Part shown: positions 42,821 through 51,262 of the stretch, piece by piece
Numbering within the stretch: the first letter of the stretch is position 1
How the letters are laid out: every line of letters starts with the position of its first letter
From: Flavimobilis sp052324925
GTDB taxonomy: Bacteria; Actinomycetota; Actinomycetes; Actinomycetales; Cellulomonadaceae
Strand: one strand, 5' to 3'
Assembly: GCA_052324925.1 (NCBI GenBank)
Contig: JBQPRE010000003.1
Length of the DNA: 64,000 bases
Translations under genes and position numbers: made by a program
The notes under the pieces: generated by a model
Seen by the model: only the letters and a program-made list of their open reading frames with translations
What the model was told of the DNA's origin: nothing
The model's database searches: none

Positions 42821-44203
42821 GTGGCCGACACCAACGGCACTTTCGACATCGTCGTCCTCGGCGGAGGGAGCGGCGGCTACGCCACCGCGCTGCGCGCGGC
42901 CCAGCTGGGCCTCACCGTCGCGCTCGTCGAGGAGAACAAGCTGGGCGGCACGTGCCTTCACAACGGCTGCATCCCGACCAAGGCTCTCCTGCACGCGGCC
43001 GAGCTCGCTGACAACGCCCGCGAAGGCGCACAGTTCGGTGTCCAGACCGAGCTCAAGGGCATCGACATGGCAGGGGTGAACTCCTACAAGGACGGAGTCA
43101 TCTCGCGCCTGTACAAGGGCCTCCAGGGCCTCGTGAAGTCGCGCAAGGTCACCCTCGTCGAAGGCCACGGCAAGCTCGTCGGCCCCGACGCGGTCGAGGT
43201 CAACGGCCAGATCATCAAGGGCCGCAACATCGTCCTCGCGACCGGTTCGTACGCGCGCTCGCTGCCCGGCCTCGAGATCGGCGGACGCGTGCTCACGTCC
43301 GACCAGGCGCTCAACCTCGACTTCGTCCCCGGCTCGGCCATCGTGCTCGGCGGCGGCGTCATCGGCGTCGAGTTCGCCTCGGTCTGGACGTCCTTCGGTG
43401 CCAACGTCACCGTCGTCGAGGGCCTGCCTCACCTCGTCCCCGCTGAGGACGAGGCCATCTCGAAGGCGCTCGAGCGCCAGTTCCGCAAGCGCGGCATCAA
43501 CTTCTCGGTGGGCGACCGCTTCTCGGGCGTCACCCAGGACGACAACGGCGTCCACGTGACCCTCGAGTCCGGCAAGACGTTCGACGCGGAGCTCCTCCTC
43601 GTTGCCGTCGGCCGCGGCCCCCGCACCGCCGACCTCGGTTACGAGGCGCAGGGCATCACGCTCGACCGCGGCTTCGTCATCGTCGACGAGCGCCTTCACA
43701 CGGGCGTCGCCAACATCTACGCGGCAGGCGACATCGTTCCCGGCCTCCAGCTCGCGCACCGCGGCTTCGCGCAGGGCATCTTCGTCGCCGAGCAGATCGC
43801 GGGCCTCAACCCCCAGCCGATCGACGAGTCCGGCATCCCGCGCGTCACGTACTGCGAGCCCGAGGTCGGTTCGGTCGGCGTGACCGAGGCCAAGGCCAAG
43901 GAGCTCTACGGGGACGACCAGGTCGAGACCCTCGAGTACAACCTCGGTGGCAACGGCAAGAGCCAGATCCTCGCGACGCAGGGCTTCATCAAGCTCGTCC
44001 GCCGCAAGGACGGCCCCGTCGTCGGCGTTCACATGATCGGCTCGCGCGTGGGTGAGCTCATCGGCGAAGGCCAGCTCATCGTCAACTGGGAAGCTTACCC
44101 GGAGGACGTCGCGCACCTCGTGCACGCACACCCGACGCAGAACGAGGCCCTCGGCGAGGCGTTCCTCGCTCTCGCGGGCAAGCCGCTGCACGCTCACAAC
44201 TGA
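42821..44203 (+). CDS. lpd: Dihydrolipoyl dehydrogenase (E3)
   Basis: Flavoenzyme of 460 residues that reoxidises the dihydrolipoyl arms of 2-oxo acid dehydrogenases with NAD. The FAD-binding GGGSGGYATALRAAQLG starts near residue 12. The redox-active disulfide GGTCLHNGCIPTKAL is intact. The NAD-binding GGGVIGVEFASVW lies in the middle, and the C-terminal catalytic HAHPTQNEALGEAF has the His-Glu pair. GTG 42821 is preceded by AAGGAG. It is 31 bp upstream of sucB and surely in the same operon. Confidence 0.95.
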   Translation: MADTNGTFDIVVLGGGSGGYATALRAAQLGLTVALVEENKLGGTCLHNGCIPTKALLHAAELADNAREGAQFGVQTELKGIDMAGVNSYKDGVISRLYKGLQGLVKSRKVTLVEGHGKLVGPDAVEVNGQIIKGRNIVLATGSYARSLPGLEIGGRVLTSDQALNLDFVPGSAIVLGGGVIGVEFASVWTSFGANVTVVEGLPHLVPAEDEAISKALERQFRKRGINFSVGDRFSGVTQDDNGVHVTLESGKTFDAELLLVAVGRGPRTADLGYEAQGITLDRGFVIVDERLHTGVANIYAAGDIVPGLQLAHRGFAQGIFVAEQIAGLNPQPIDESGIPRVTYCEPEVGSVGVTEAKAKELYGDDQVETLEYNLGGNGKSQILATQGFIKLVRRKDGPVVGVHMIGSRVGELIGEGQLIVNWEAYPEDVAHLVHAHPTQNEALGEAFLALAGKPLHAHN

Positions 44204-44234
44204 TCCAGCCGGAATCCTGAGGAGAGACAGAGAG

Positions 44235-46028
44235 ATGTCTGAAGCCATTAAGATGCCCGCGCTGGGCGAGTCCGTCACCGAAGGCACCGTCACCCGCTGG
44301 CTCAAGCAGGTCGGTGAGCGTGTCGAGATCGACGAGCCCTTGCTCGAAGTCTCGACCGACAAGGTCGACACCGAGATCCCCTCGCCCGTCGCGGGCGTTC
44401 TCGAGAAGATCCTCGTCGAGGAAGACGAGACCGTCGAGGTCGGCACCGACCTCGCCTACATCGGGGACGGCTCGGGATCGGGCGACGAGCCCGCCGCTCC
44501 CGCGGCCGGCTCCGCTGACGAGACCGCGGTTGCCGAGGCTGCACCCGAGGCCGCTCCCGCGCCGACGTCCGCCGCGGCGGCCGCTCCCGCCACCGAGGCC
44601 GCTCCGGCTGCAGAGGCAGCCCCGGCTGCCGGCGGCGAGGGCGAGAAGGTCGTCATGCCTGCGCTCGGCGAGTCCGTCACCGAGGGCACCGTGACGCGTT
44701 GGCTGAAGTCGGTCGGCGACTCGGTCGAGGTCGACGAGCCGCTTCTTGAGGTGTCGACCGACAAGGTCGACACCGAGATTCCGTCGCCCGTCGCCGGAAC
44801 CCTGCAGCAGATCTTCGTCCAGGAGGACGAGACCGTCGAGGTCGGCACGGCACTCGCATCGATCGGCTCCGGCGCCGCAGCAGCTCCCGCGGCGGCCCCG
44901 GCTCCCGCGGCCGCCCCCGCTCCGGCACCCGCAGCTCCCTCGGCGCCTGCAGCTCCCTCCGCGCCTGCCGCTGCGTCGGCACCCGCGCCCGCCCCCGCAC
45001 CGGCCGCTCCCGCACCGTCGGCACCTGCTCCGGCAGCGGCGGCTCCGGCAGCGCCCGCTCCGTCGGCCGCGGCTCAGCAGTCCTCGGGCTACCTCACGCC
45101 GCTCGTGCGCAAGCTCGCGGCTGAGAAGGGCGTCGACGTGACGACCCTTGCCGGCACGGGCGTCGGCGGTCGTATCCGCAAGGAGGACGTGCTCGAGGCT
45201 GCCGCCAAGGCGGCCGAGGCTGCCAAGGCCGCCGAGGCACAGTCCGCGCCGGCCGCTGCCGCGCCCGCCGCTACCCGCTCGAAGGCACCCGCCAAGCTCG
45301 AGGTCTCGCCGCTGCGCGGCACGACCGAGAAGGCGAGCCGTCTGCGCAAGATCATCGCGACGCGCATGGTCGAGGCTCTCCAGACGCAGGCTCAGCTGAC
45401 GACCGTCGTCGAGGTCGACGTCACGAAGGTCGCGCGTCTGCGCGCCAAGGCGAAGGACGGTTTCAAGGCACGCGAGGGCGCCAACCTCACGTTCCTGCCG
45501 TTCTTCACCCTTGCTGCCATCGAGGCGCTCAAGGCGTACCCGAAGGTCAACGGCGTTCTCGCGGACGACATCATCACGTACCACGGCCAGGAGAACGTCG
45601 GCATCGCGGTCGACACCGAGCGCGGTCTGCTCGTCCCCGTCATCCACGACGCGGGCGACCTCAACCTCGCGGGTCTCTCCCGCAAGATCGCCGACCTCGC
45701 CTCGCGCACGCGTGACAACAAGGTGACGCCCGACGAGCTCGGTGGCGCGACCTTCACGATCACGAACACCGGCTCGGGCGGCGCGCTCATCGACACGCCG
45801 ATCGTCCCCGGTGGCACGTCCGCGATTCTCGGAACCGGCACGATCGTCAAGCGTCCCGCGGTCATCCAGGACGAGGACGGCCAGGACGTCATCGCGATCC
45901 GTCAGATGTGCTTCCTGTCCCTCTCGTACGACCACCGTCTCGTCGACGGTGCCGACGCGTCGCGTTACCTCATGGCGATCAAGCGCCGCATCGAGGAAGG
46001 CGCGTTCGAGTCCGAGGTTGGTCTCTGA
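44235..46028 (+). CDS. sucB: 2-oxo acid dehydrogenase E2 (dihydrolipoamide acyltransferase)
   Basis: Core acyltransferase of 597 residues. Two lipoyl domains occur in tandem (about 1-75 and 138-212), each with the lipoylation motif EVSTDKVDTEIPSP. They are joined by Ala/Pro-rich swinging linkers. A peripheral-subunit-binding domain (TPLVRKLAAEKGVDVTTLAG) follows near residue 295. The C-terminal catalytic domain ends in SLSYDHRLVDGADASRYL with the active-site His and Asp. The substrate could be pyruvate or 2-oxoglutarate; the M. tuberculosis homologue DlaT serves pyruvate dehydrogenase and peroxynitrite defence. The nearby lipB and lipA supply the cofactor. ATG 44235 has GAGGAGAG upstream. Confidence 0.9.
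   Translation: MSEAIKMPALGESVTEGTVTRWLKQVGERVEIDEPLLEVSTDKVDTEIPSPVAGVLEKILVEEDETVEVGTDLAYIGDGSGSGDEPAAPAAGSADETAVAEAAPEAAPAPTSAAAAAPATEAAPAAEAAPAAGGEGEKVVMPALGESVTEGTVTRWLKSVGDSVEVDEPLLEVSTDKVDTEIPSPVAGTLQQIFVQEDETVEVGTALASIGSGAAAAPAAAPAPAAAPAPAPAAPSAPAAPSAPAAASAPAPAPAPAAPAPSAPAPAAAAPAAPAPSAAAQQSSGYLTPLVRKLAAEKGVDVTTLAGTGVGGRIRKEDVLEAAAKAAEAAKAAEAQSAPAAAAPAATRSKAPAKLEVSPLRGTTEKASRLRKIIATRMVEALQTQAQLTTVVEVDVTKVARLRAKAKDGFKAREGANLTFLPFFTLAAIEALKAYPKVNGVLADDIITYHGQENVGIAVDTERGLLVPVIHDAGDLNLAGLSRKIADLASRTRDNKVTPDELGGATFTITNTGSGGALIDTPIVPGGTSAILGTGTIVKRPAVIQDEDGQDVIAIRQMCFLSLSYDHRLVDGADASRYLMAIKRRIEEGAFESEVGL
44241..44870 (+). repeat. Tandem duplication of the lipoyl-domain coding sequence in sucB
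   Basis: The two lipoyl domains (about 44241-44474 and 44655-44870) are near-copies at the protein level over about 75 residues, including the KMPALGESVTEGTVTRWLK or VMPALGESVTEGTVTRWLK start. This is the usual multi-lipoyl arrangement and a possible site of copy-number change. Confidence 0.8.
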
Positions 46029-46042
46029 CACCAGCGTCACCC

Positions 46043-46080
46043 GGAGCCCGTCGTCCCGCATCCGCGGGGCGGCGGGCTCC
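46043..46080. terminator. Hairpin terminator of lpd-sucB
   Basis: A 17-bp stem including two G-U pairs (46043-46059 with 46064-46080) begins 14 bp past the sucB stop and also faces the convergent gene. Confidence 0.65.
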
Positions 46081-46107
46081 GCTCGTTCCCGTGCACGCAG
46101 GCTCCCC

Positions 46108-47922
46108 CTACTGCGACCCGACCGGCGTCACCGACGCAACCTTCCACGTTCCGGCGTCGTGGACGAGACCGAGCGTGTGCCGCAACGGCTCCCCACCCGG
46201 CTCGAGCTGGTAGGTGACGAGGACGTCAGCGCTCCTCGCATCACTGCGCACGACCTCCGCCTCCCTCACCTGCGCACGCACGGACGGCAACGTCGCCTCG
46301 CCTCGCAACACCCGTCCGACGAGCGCGAGGTCGGCATCGCGGACGGGGCCGGCGGCGACGAACGTCGCGAGGCGCGCGGCGACCTCGTCCATCGCTGCCT
46401 TGCGGGACGGCTCGGGTACCGCAGCGAGCCCGGCAAGGACCTCGACGCGCTCGACCGTCGCGCGGCGGGCAGCATCGGCCGGCCCCTCGGCCTGGGGAGT
46501 CTCGCCCGCGGCGGCGCCCGCATCCCGCGCGGCAGCCACAGCACCCCGTGTCGTCGCGACGTCCTTCCGGGCATCCGTTCCGTCGCGGGAGGAGGCGTCG
46601 AGCGCCAGGCGCACGCCTCCTGAACCGACCCCCACGACGAGGACGACGGCGGCCGCGAGCCGCCAGGCCCGGCCGCGACGCGTGGAGCTGCCCAGCACCG
46701 AGGAACGTCGAGGTGTGTCGAGCCGCCCACGACCGAGGCGCCCGCCGTCGCGCCGCGCGCCCGGGGTTGGCCAGGACCCCGGGCGCTCGCTCCGTCTGGG
46801 TGGCAGCCCGTCCTCGCCGCCACGCGGGCTCGACGCGCTCCTCAGGACGAGGGGTGGGCGCGACCGTGCGCGTCCGACGGGGCCGGCGCCCGTCTCGGCA
46901 CGTCTCGTGAGGCCCAGACGTGTCCCTGACGGCGCCAGGTGGGCCGTGCGCCGAGCCTGCGGGGCCGGGGCGACCAGGGGGCCAGCACCGCGCACGAGCG
47001 CGCGCCAGTCGAGATGCTCGCTCGTCGGCAGTGCTCCGGGCGTCAGCTGCGCGCGGGGCGTCAGTTGGCCCGGTGCCTCGGCCACGACAGACTCCCCGAG
47101 TCGTTCACGCAGGTCAAGAGCGCGCGCGGCCAGGTCGCCGGGCGCCGGCGCGGCGAGGCCGGAGCCGTCGGACAGGACGGTGCGCATGCTGCCGGGGACG
47201 ACGAGACCCGCGCGTTCGATCTCACGGGCGAGCGTGGCGGCGACCTCGCGGGTGACGTCGTGCGAGGGCGGCGCGGGAACGTCGGGCATCCCGCACCACG
47301 GCTGAGGGTGCAGCCGCAGGGACGACCGCGCGTCCTCCCCCGGACCCACCTCCCGCAGGCGCGCGAGAAGCTCCCCGACGAGCACACCGCCCGGGACCGG
47401 CAGCCCGCACGACCGGAGCGCGACTCCCGCACGGCACGCGGCGACAAGCACGTCGAGGGCATCGAGGACCGACCTCGGCCTCGACGCGGGATCATCGTCA
47501 CCGCGCACTGCGCGCGAGGATTCCTCCGGGAGCATCTGCCCGCCTGGCCACACGAGCACGAGCGAGCGCGGCGCCGGGTCAGCGGCATCGCCGACGGGCA
47601 TCGCCCCCACAAGCGGCACGACGTTCTCGTGCTCAAGGACAAGGAGCGCACTCGTGCGCGCACGGACAAGCTCCCACCGCTCCCCTGAGTCGATACTCAG
47701 AGCGGTGAGGTCATAGGTCGCACCATCCGCGTCGATGGCTCGCCACACACCGCCCGCGTCGTCCCGAGGCTGGGCCTGCAGGCCAAGCCGGGCCATCGCT
47801 TCGCGGACGTCGGCGTCCGCCACGTCGGCGCGGCTCTCTTGAGGCGCGGAGGCGAGGGTGCGTGATCCGTCGTCGGCCGTGGTTCGGGCGCTCCCCGTCA
47901 GGCTGTCGTCCATGGTCTGCAT
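46108..47922 (-). CDS. Membrane protein with an N-terminal pseudokinase-like region
   Basis: Unassigned protein of about 604 residues. The first ~250 residues resemble a protein kinase N-lobe and hinge in outline (ALLVLEHENVVPLVGAMP, SLVLVWPGGQML) but no VAIK lysine, HRD or DFG motif is visible, so it would be a pseudokinase or similar scaffold. A long Arg/Pro/Gly-rich, probably disordered region follows (about 330-440), then one transmembrane helix (AWRLAAAVVLVVGVGSGGVR) and an extracellular domain of about 140 residues with a final beta pattern (DVLVTYQLEPGGEPLRHTLG). The start ATG 47922 is uncertain; ATG 47913 is possible. It sits between sucB and lipB, but its link to lipoylation is unknown. 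Confidence 0.6.
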   Translation of the reverse strand: MQTMDDSLTGSARTTADDGSRTLASAPQESRADVADADVREAMARLGLQAQPRDDAGGVWRAIDADGATYDLTALSIDSGERWELVRARTSALLVLEHENVVPLVGAMPVGDAADPAPRSLVLVWPGGQMLPEESSRAVRGDDDPASRPRSVLDALDVLVAACRAGVALRSCGLPVPGGVLVGELLARLREVGPGEDARSSLRLHPQPWCGMPDVPAPPSHDVTREVAATLAREIERAGLVVPGSMRTVLSDGSGLAAPAPGDLAARALDLRERLGESVVAEAPGQLTPRAQLTPGALPTSEHLDWRALVRGAGPLVAPAPQARRTAHLAPSGTRLGLTRRAETGAGPVGRARSRPPLVLRSASSPRGGEDGLPPRRSERPGSWPTPGARRDGGRLGRGRLDTPRRSSVLGSSTRRGRAWRLAAAVVLVVGVGSGGVRLALDASSRDGTDARKDVATTRGAVAAARDAGAAAGETPQAEGPADAARRATVERVEVLAGLAAVPEPSRKAAMDEVAARLATFVAAGPVRDADLALVGRVLRGEATLPSVRAQVREAEVVRSDARSADVLVTYQLEPGGEPLRHTLGLVHDAGTWKVASVTPVGSQ

Positions 47923-48021
47923 CCAAGCGCGGATCAGGCAGGCCGGGGCGTCATCCACAGGTTCGGCTGGACAGGGGCATGACACCTGCCGGACGCGGCG
48001 GCCCACCCGGCGAGGACGGGT

Positions 48022-48027
48022 TACGGT
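48022..48027 (+). promoter_or_regulatory. -10 hexamer, leaderless lipB
   Basis: TACGGT ends 7 nt before ATG 48035, identical in hexamer and spacing to the nuclease gene at 20277. Confidence 0.5.
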
Positions 48028-48034
48028 GAGTGAC

Positions 48035-48715
48035 ATGGACGTGGTCGACCTCGGTCTCGGAACTCAGCTGCGCGACTTCGAGGAGACCTGGGACCTCCAG
48101 CGACGCATCCACGCGGAGGTTCTTGACGGGCGACGTCCCGACACGCTCCTCATGCTCGAGCACGCCGACGTCTACACGGCCGGACGGCGCACGCGACGCA
48201 GCGACCTGCCGACCGACGGGACCCGCGTCATCGACATCGACCGCGGCGGCCGCATCACGTGGCACGGCCCCGGCCAGCTCGTCGTCTACCCGATCATCCG
48301 GCTCGTCGAGCCGGTCGACGTCGTCGCGTACGTGCGTGCTCTCGAGGACGCCGTCATCGGACTGTGCACCGACCACAACCTCACGACGGTTCGCGTCGAG
48401 GGCCGCAGCGGGGTGTGGGTTCCGGGCACCCCTGAGGCCAAGGTCGCGGCGATCGGCTGCCGCGTCGCCAAGGGCGTGACGATGCACGGGCTCGCGCTCA
48501 ACGTCGACCCCGACCTCACGGCCTTCGACCGCATCGTCCCGTGCGGGATCGACGACGCCGACGTGACATCGCTCACGCGCGCGACCGGCCACCCGCTCAC
48601 TCCCGCGCTCGTGGCCAGCGGGCTCGTCGCTCATCTTGAGCGCGTCCTCGCGCCGTTACGCGCCTCCGGCGCGCAATCCGCCACTCCGAGCACGCTCGAC
48701 GAGGTTCCCGCCTGA
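48035..48715 (+). CDS. lipB: Octanoyl-ACP:protein octanoyltransferase
   Basis: Transfers octanoyl groups from acyl carrier protein to the lipoyl domains of E2 subunits such as SucB. The protein has 226 residues. Conserved segments are LLMLEHADVYTAGRRTRRSD, RGGRITWHGPGQLVVYPI, KVAAIGCRVAKGVTMHGLAL, with the catalytic Lys, and IVPCGIDDADVTSLTR, with the acyl-thioester Cys. ATG 48035 is favoured because it lies 7 nt from the -10 and begins at MDVVDLGLG. It is 96 bp upstream of lipA and forms a two-gene cofactor unit. Confidence 0.93.
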   Translation: MDVVDLGLGTQLRDFEETWDLQRRIHAEVLDGRRPDTLLMLEHADVYTAGRRTRRSDLPTDGTRVIDIDRGGRITWHGPGQLVVYPIIRLVEPVDVVAYVRALEDAVIGLCTDHNLTTVRVEGRSGVWVPGTPEAKVAAIGCRVAKGVTMHGLALNVDPDLTAFDRIVPCGIDDADVTSLTRATGHPLTPALVASGLVAHLERVLAPLRASGAQSATPSTLDEVPA

Positions 48716-48811
48716 ACGTGCGCCGCCGGTCCGATGCTCGGATCTCAACGGCCGCCCCCACCCGTCCGTCGTAGGCTGGGACTTCAGTCCCTCACACCCC
48801 AGGAGAGATAC

Positions 48812-49825
48812 GTGACGATCGCACCCGAGGGCCGCCGCATGCTGCGGGTCGAGGCGCGCAATGCCGCCGTCCCGATCGAGAAGAAGCCTGGGTGGATCAA
48901 GACCCGCGCAACGATGGGACCCGAGTACTCCGAGCTCAAGAGCCTCGTGAGCACCGGCGGCCTCCACACCGTGTGCGAAGAGGCCGGCTGCCCCAACATC
49001 TACGAGTGCTGGGAGGACCGCGAGGCCACGTTCCTCATCGGCGGCTCCGAGTGCACGCGCCGCTGCGACTTCTGCCAGATCGACACGGGCAAGCCCGCCG
49101 CGCTCGACACTGACGAGCCGCGCCGCGTCGCCGAGTCGGTCCGCCAGATGGGCCTGAAGTACTCGACGATCACGGGCGTCGCCCGCGACGACCTGCCCGA
49201 CGGCGGCGCGTGGCTCTACGCCGAGACCGTCCGTCAGATTCACGCGCTCAACCCGGGCACCGGCGTCGAGCTGCTCATCCCCGACTTCAACGCTGTCCCC
49301 GAGCTCCTCGCCGAGGTCTTCTCCTCGCGCCCCGAGGTCCTCGCGCACAACCTTGAGACGGTTCCGCGCATCTTCAAGCAGATCCGACCGGGGTTCCGCT
49401 ACGAACGGTCGCTCTCGGTTCTCACGCAGGCGCGCGAGGCCGGCTTCGTCACGAAGTCGAACCTCATCCTCGGCATGGGTGAGACGACCGAAGAGATCGA
49501 GGACGCGCTCGTCGCGCTCCACGAGGCGGGCACGGACCTCATGACGATCACGCAGTACCTGCGCCCGAGCCCGCGGCACCACCCCGTCGACCGTTGGGTC
49601 AAGCCCGAGGAGTTCGTGCACCTCGCCGAGGTTGCCGAGAAGATCGGCTTCCTCGGGGTCATGTCGGGCCCCCTCGTGCGTTCCTCGTACCGCGCCGGCC
49701 GTCTGTGGGGCCAGGCCATGACGCGTCGGGGCCTGGCGATCCCCGCCGAGCTCGCGCACCTTGCTGAGCCGACGACGTCGCGCCAGGAGGCCGCTCACCT
49801 GCTCGCCCAGCAGTCCGCGTCCTGA
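48812..49825 (+). CDS. lipA: Lipoyl synthase (radical SAM)
   Basis: Inserts two sulfur atoms into the octanoyl group to make lipoyl arms, using two 4Fe-4S clusters. The protein has 337 residues. The auxiliary cluster motif is CEEAGCPNIYEC, the radical-SAM motif CTRRCDFC. SAM-binding segments include ITGVARDDLPDGGAW and LILGMGETTEEIEDAL. The last cluster ligand is the conserved Ser in VRSSYRAG. GTG 48812 follows AGGAGAG. Clusters would be delivered by carriers such as the ErpA encoded at 34134-34490. Confidence 0.95.
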   Translation: MTIAPEGRRMLRVEARNAAVPIEKKPGWIKTRATMGPEYSELKSLVSTGGLHTVCEEAGCPNIYECWEDREATFLIGGSECTRRCDFCQIDTGKPAALDTDEPRRVAESVRQMGLKYSTITGVARDDLPDGGAWLYAETVRQIHALNPGTGVELLIPDFNAVPELLAEVFSSRPEVLAHNLETVPRIFKQIRPGFRYERSLSVLTQAREAGFVTKSNLILGMGETTEEIEDALVALHEAGTDLMTITQYLRPSPRHHPVDRWVKPEEFVHLAEVAEKIGFLGVMSGPLVRSSYRAGRLWGQAMTRRGLAIPAELAHLAEPTTSRQEAAHLLAQQSAS

Positions 49826-49847
49826 CCGACGACTCGACGAACGGCAC

Positions 49848-49853
49848 TAGACT
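49848..49853 (+). promoter_or_regulatory. -10 hexamer, leaderless DUF4191 gene
   Basis: TAGACT ends 7 nt before ATG 49861; the same hexamer and spacing precede the PASTA kinase gene. Confidence 0.55.
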
Positions 49854-49860
49854 GACTCCC

Positions 49861-50595
49861 ATGGCCCGCAAGAAGGACGATGCCGCTGCGCCCGCGCAGG
49901 CGGCCACGAAGACGACCAAGGTGAAGAAGCGCCGGTGGTATCACCAGGTGTGGGACGCCTACAAGATGACGGTCGCGCAGGACCCAGCGGTGCGCTGGTG
50001 GATCCTCGCGACGTTCTTCGGCATCCTCGCCGTCGCGCTCATTCTCGGCCTCGTGCTCGACAACTCGTGGTTCTGGGGAATCCTCGGTCTTCCGACCGCC
50101 GCCCTGGGTGCGATGTTCGTCCTGGCGCGACGCGCTGAGCGCGCTGCATACGCACGCATCGAGGGACAGCCCGGGGCGTCGCTCGCCGCGCTCGGCACGA
50201 TCCGCCGCGGCTGGACGTTCGAGCAGGAGCCTGTCTTCATCGACCCCAAGACTCACGACGCCGTCTTCCGGGGCGTCGGCCGCCCGGGCGTCGTCCTCTT
50301 CGTCGAAGCGCCCGCCTCGCGTGCGCAGCGCGTCGGAGAGAACGAGCGCAAGCGCACCGCACGCGTGCTCCCCAACGTTCCCGTGACGATCGTCCAGATC
50401 GGCCGCGAGGCAGGGCAGGTTCCCCTGCCCAAGCTCGTGCGCCACGTGACCAAGCTCAAGCCCGCGATCAACAAGCACGAGATCACCGTCGTCCTCAAGC
50501 GCCTCACCGCGCTCGGCACGGCGCGTCTGCCCATCCCCAAGGGAGTCGACCCGACGCGGATGCGTGTCGACCGCAAGGGCATGCGCGGTCGCTGA
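49861..50595 (+). CDS. DUF4191 membrane protein
   Basis: Protein of 244 residues, an actinobacterial family of unknown function (Rv2219 type). A Lys-rich cytosolic N-terminus (KTTKVKKRRWYHQVWDAYKM) is followed by two helices (WWILATFFGILAVALILGLV; WFWGILGLPTAALGAMFVLA). The C-terminal 145 residues form a basic soluble domain with beta and helix segments (RRGWTFEQEPVFIDPKTHDA, GQVPLPKLVRHVTKLKPAIN). No catalytic motif stands out. It follows lipA by 35 bp but has its own -10. Hairpin downstream. Confidence 0.82.
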   Translation: MARKKDDAAAPAQAATKTTKVKKRRWYHQVWDAYKMTVAQDPAVRWWILATFFGILAVALILGLVLDNSWFWGILGLPTAALGAMFVLARRAERAAYARIEGQPGASLAALGTIRRGWTFEQEPVFIDPKTHDAVFRGVGRPGVVLFVEAPASRAQRVGENERKRTARVLPNVPVTIVQIGREAGQVPLPKLVRHVTKLKPAINKHEITVVLKRLTALGTARLPIPKGVDPTRMRVDRKGMRGR

Positions 50596-50612
50596 GCCAG
50601 ACGTCCGCAGCC

Positions 50613-50652
50613 ACGTGAGGCGCTCACCCCTGACGGGGTGAGCGCCTCACGT
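50613..50652. terminator. Bidirectional hairpin terminator
   Basis: A perfect 18-bp stem (50613-50630 with 50635-50652) with a TGAC loop lies between the convergent DUF4191 and RDD genes. Confidence 0.8.
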
Positions 50653-50661
50653 CGTTCTGGG

Positions 50662-51099
50662 TCAGCGTCGGACGAGAACCGTTCCCGCACCGCGGTCGTG
50701 CAGGCCGCGCCCGTCACCGTCCCACACGACGGCGGGGATGACGACGCACAGCAGGAGCGCGCGGACTGCGGCCCGCAAGGGTCCGACGAACGTCGCGCCG
50801 TCGATGCGTCGCACACCGAGCCCGAGGACCCGGTGGCCGAGTGTGAAGCCCAGGAATCCCACGAGGAGGATGTTCTCGACGAAGAAGACGGCAAGGGTGC
50901 CGGTCGGGTTGCCGTCGAACAGGAGCGCCGACACCCCCATGCACGCGAACCAGTCGATGAACAACGCGGGGATCCTGCGTCCCAGGGTCGCGAGCGACCC
51001 GGTACCCTCGGGTGGCAGCCCGAGCGACCCCCCTGCCGCGCCCGCGCCGTTCGACGGGGCGCCCTCCAGCCACGAACCGATGTCTTCTCTTGAGACCAC
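50662..51099 (-). CDS. RDD family membrane protein
   Basis: Protein of 145 residues with an RDD domain. The N-terminal 35 residues are polar and Gly-rich. The first helix with its RDD-like motif is LGRRIPALFIDWFACMGVSA, a second is LAVFFVENILLVGFLGFTLG, then HRVLGLGVRRID and a third helix (PLRAAVRALLLCVVIPAVVW). RDD proteins are poorly understood; some act in ion transport. The GTG start at 51099 has a -10 TAGGCT 6 nt upstream on the minus strand. It is divergent from glnA. Confidence 0.8.
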   Translation of the reverse strand: MVSREDIGSWLEGAPSNGAGAAGGSLGLPPEGTGSLATLGRRIPALFIDWFACMGVSALLFDGNPTGTLAVFFVENILLVGFLGFTLGHRVLGLGVRRIDGATFVGPLRAAVRALLLCVVIPAVVWDGDGRGLHDRGAGTVLVRR

Positions 51100-51105
51100 G
51101 GGCCC

Positions 51106-51111
51106 AGCCTA
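51106..51111 (-). promoter_or_regulatory. -10 hexamer, leaderless RDD gene
   Basis: TAGGCT on the minus strand ends 6 nt before GTG 51099. Confidence 0.55.
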
Positions 51112-51209
51112 CGTGGACGGGCGGTCCCCGTTCACACGGACCTCACCGGGACGTCGGCCACGTAACACGGCGGAAACATCAGGGTCACGGTCGAGAAATC
51201 GCGATCTTC

Positions 51210-51215
51210 TAGCCT
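51210..51215 (+). promoter_or_regulatory. -10 hexamer of glnA
   Basis: TAGCCT is placed to start transcription near 51222. The leader of about 40 nt contains the AAGGAG ribosome site at 51251-51256. Nitrogen-regulator boxes (GlnR) were not recognised by eye. Confidence 0.4.
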
Positions 51216-51262
51216 AGGACGTGCCTGATCGAGGGCGCCCCACTCTCCCCAAGGAGCAACGG

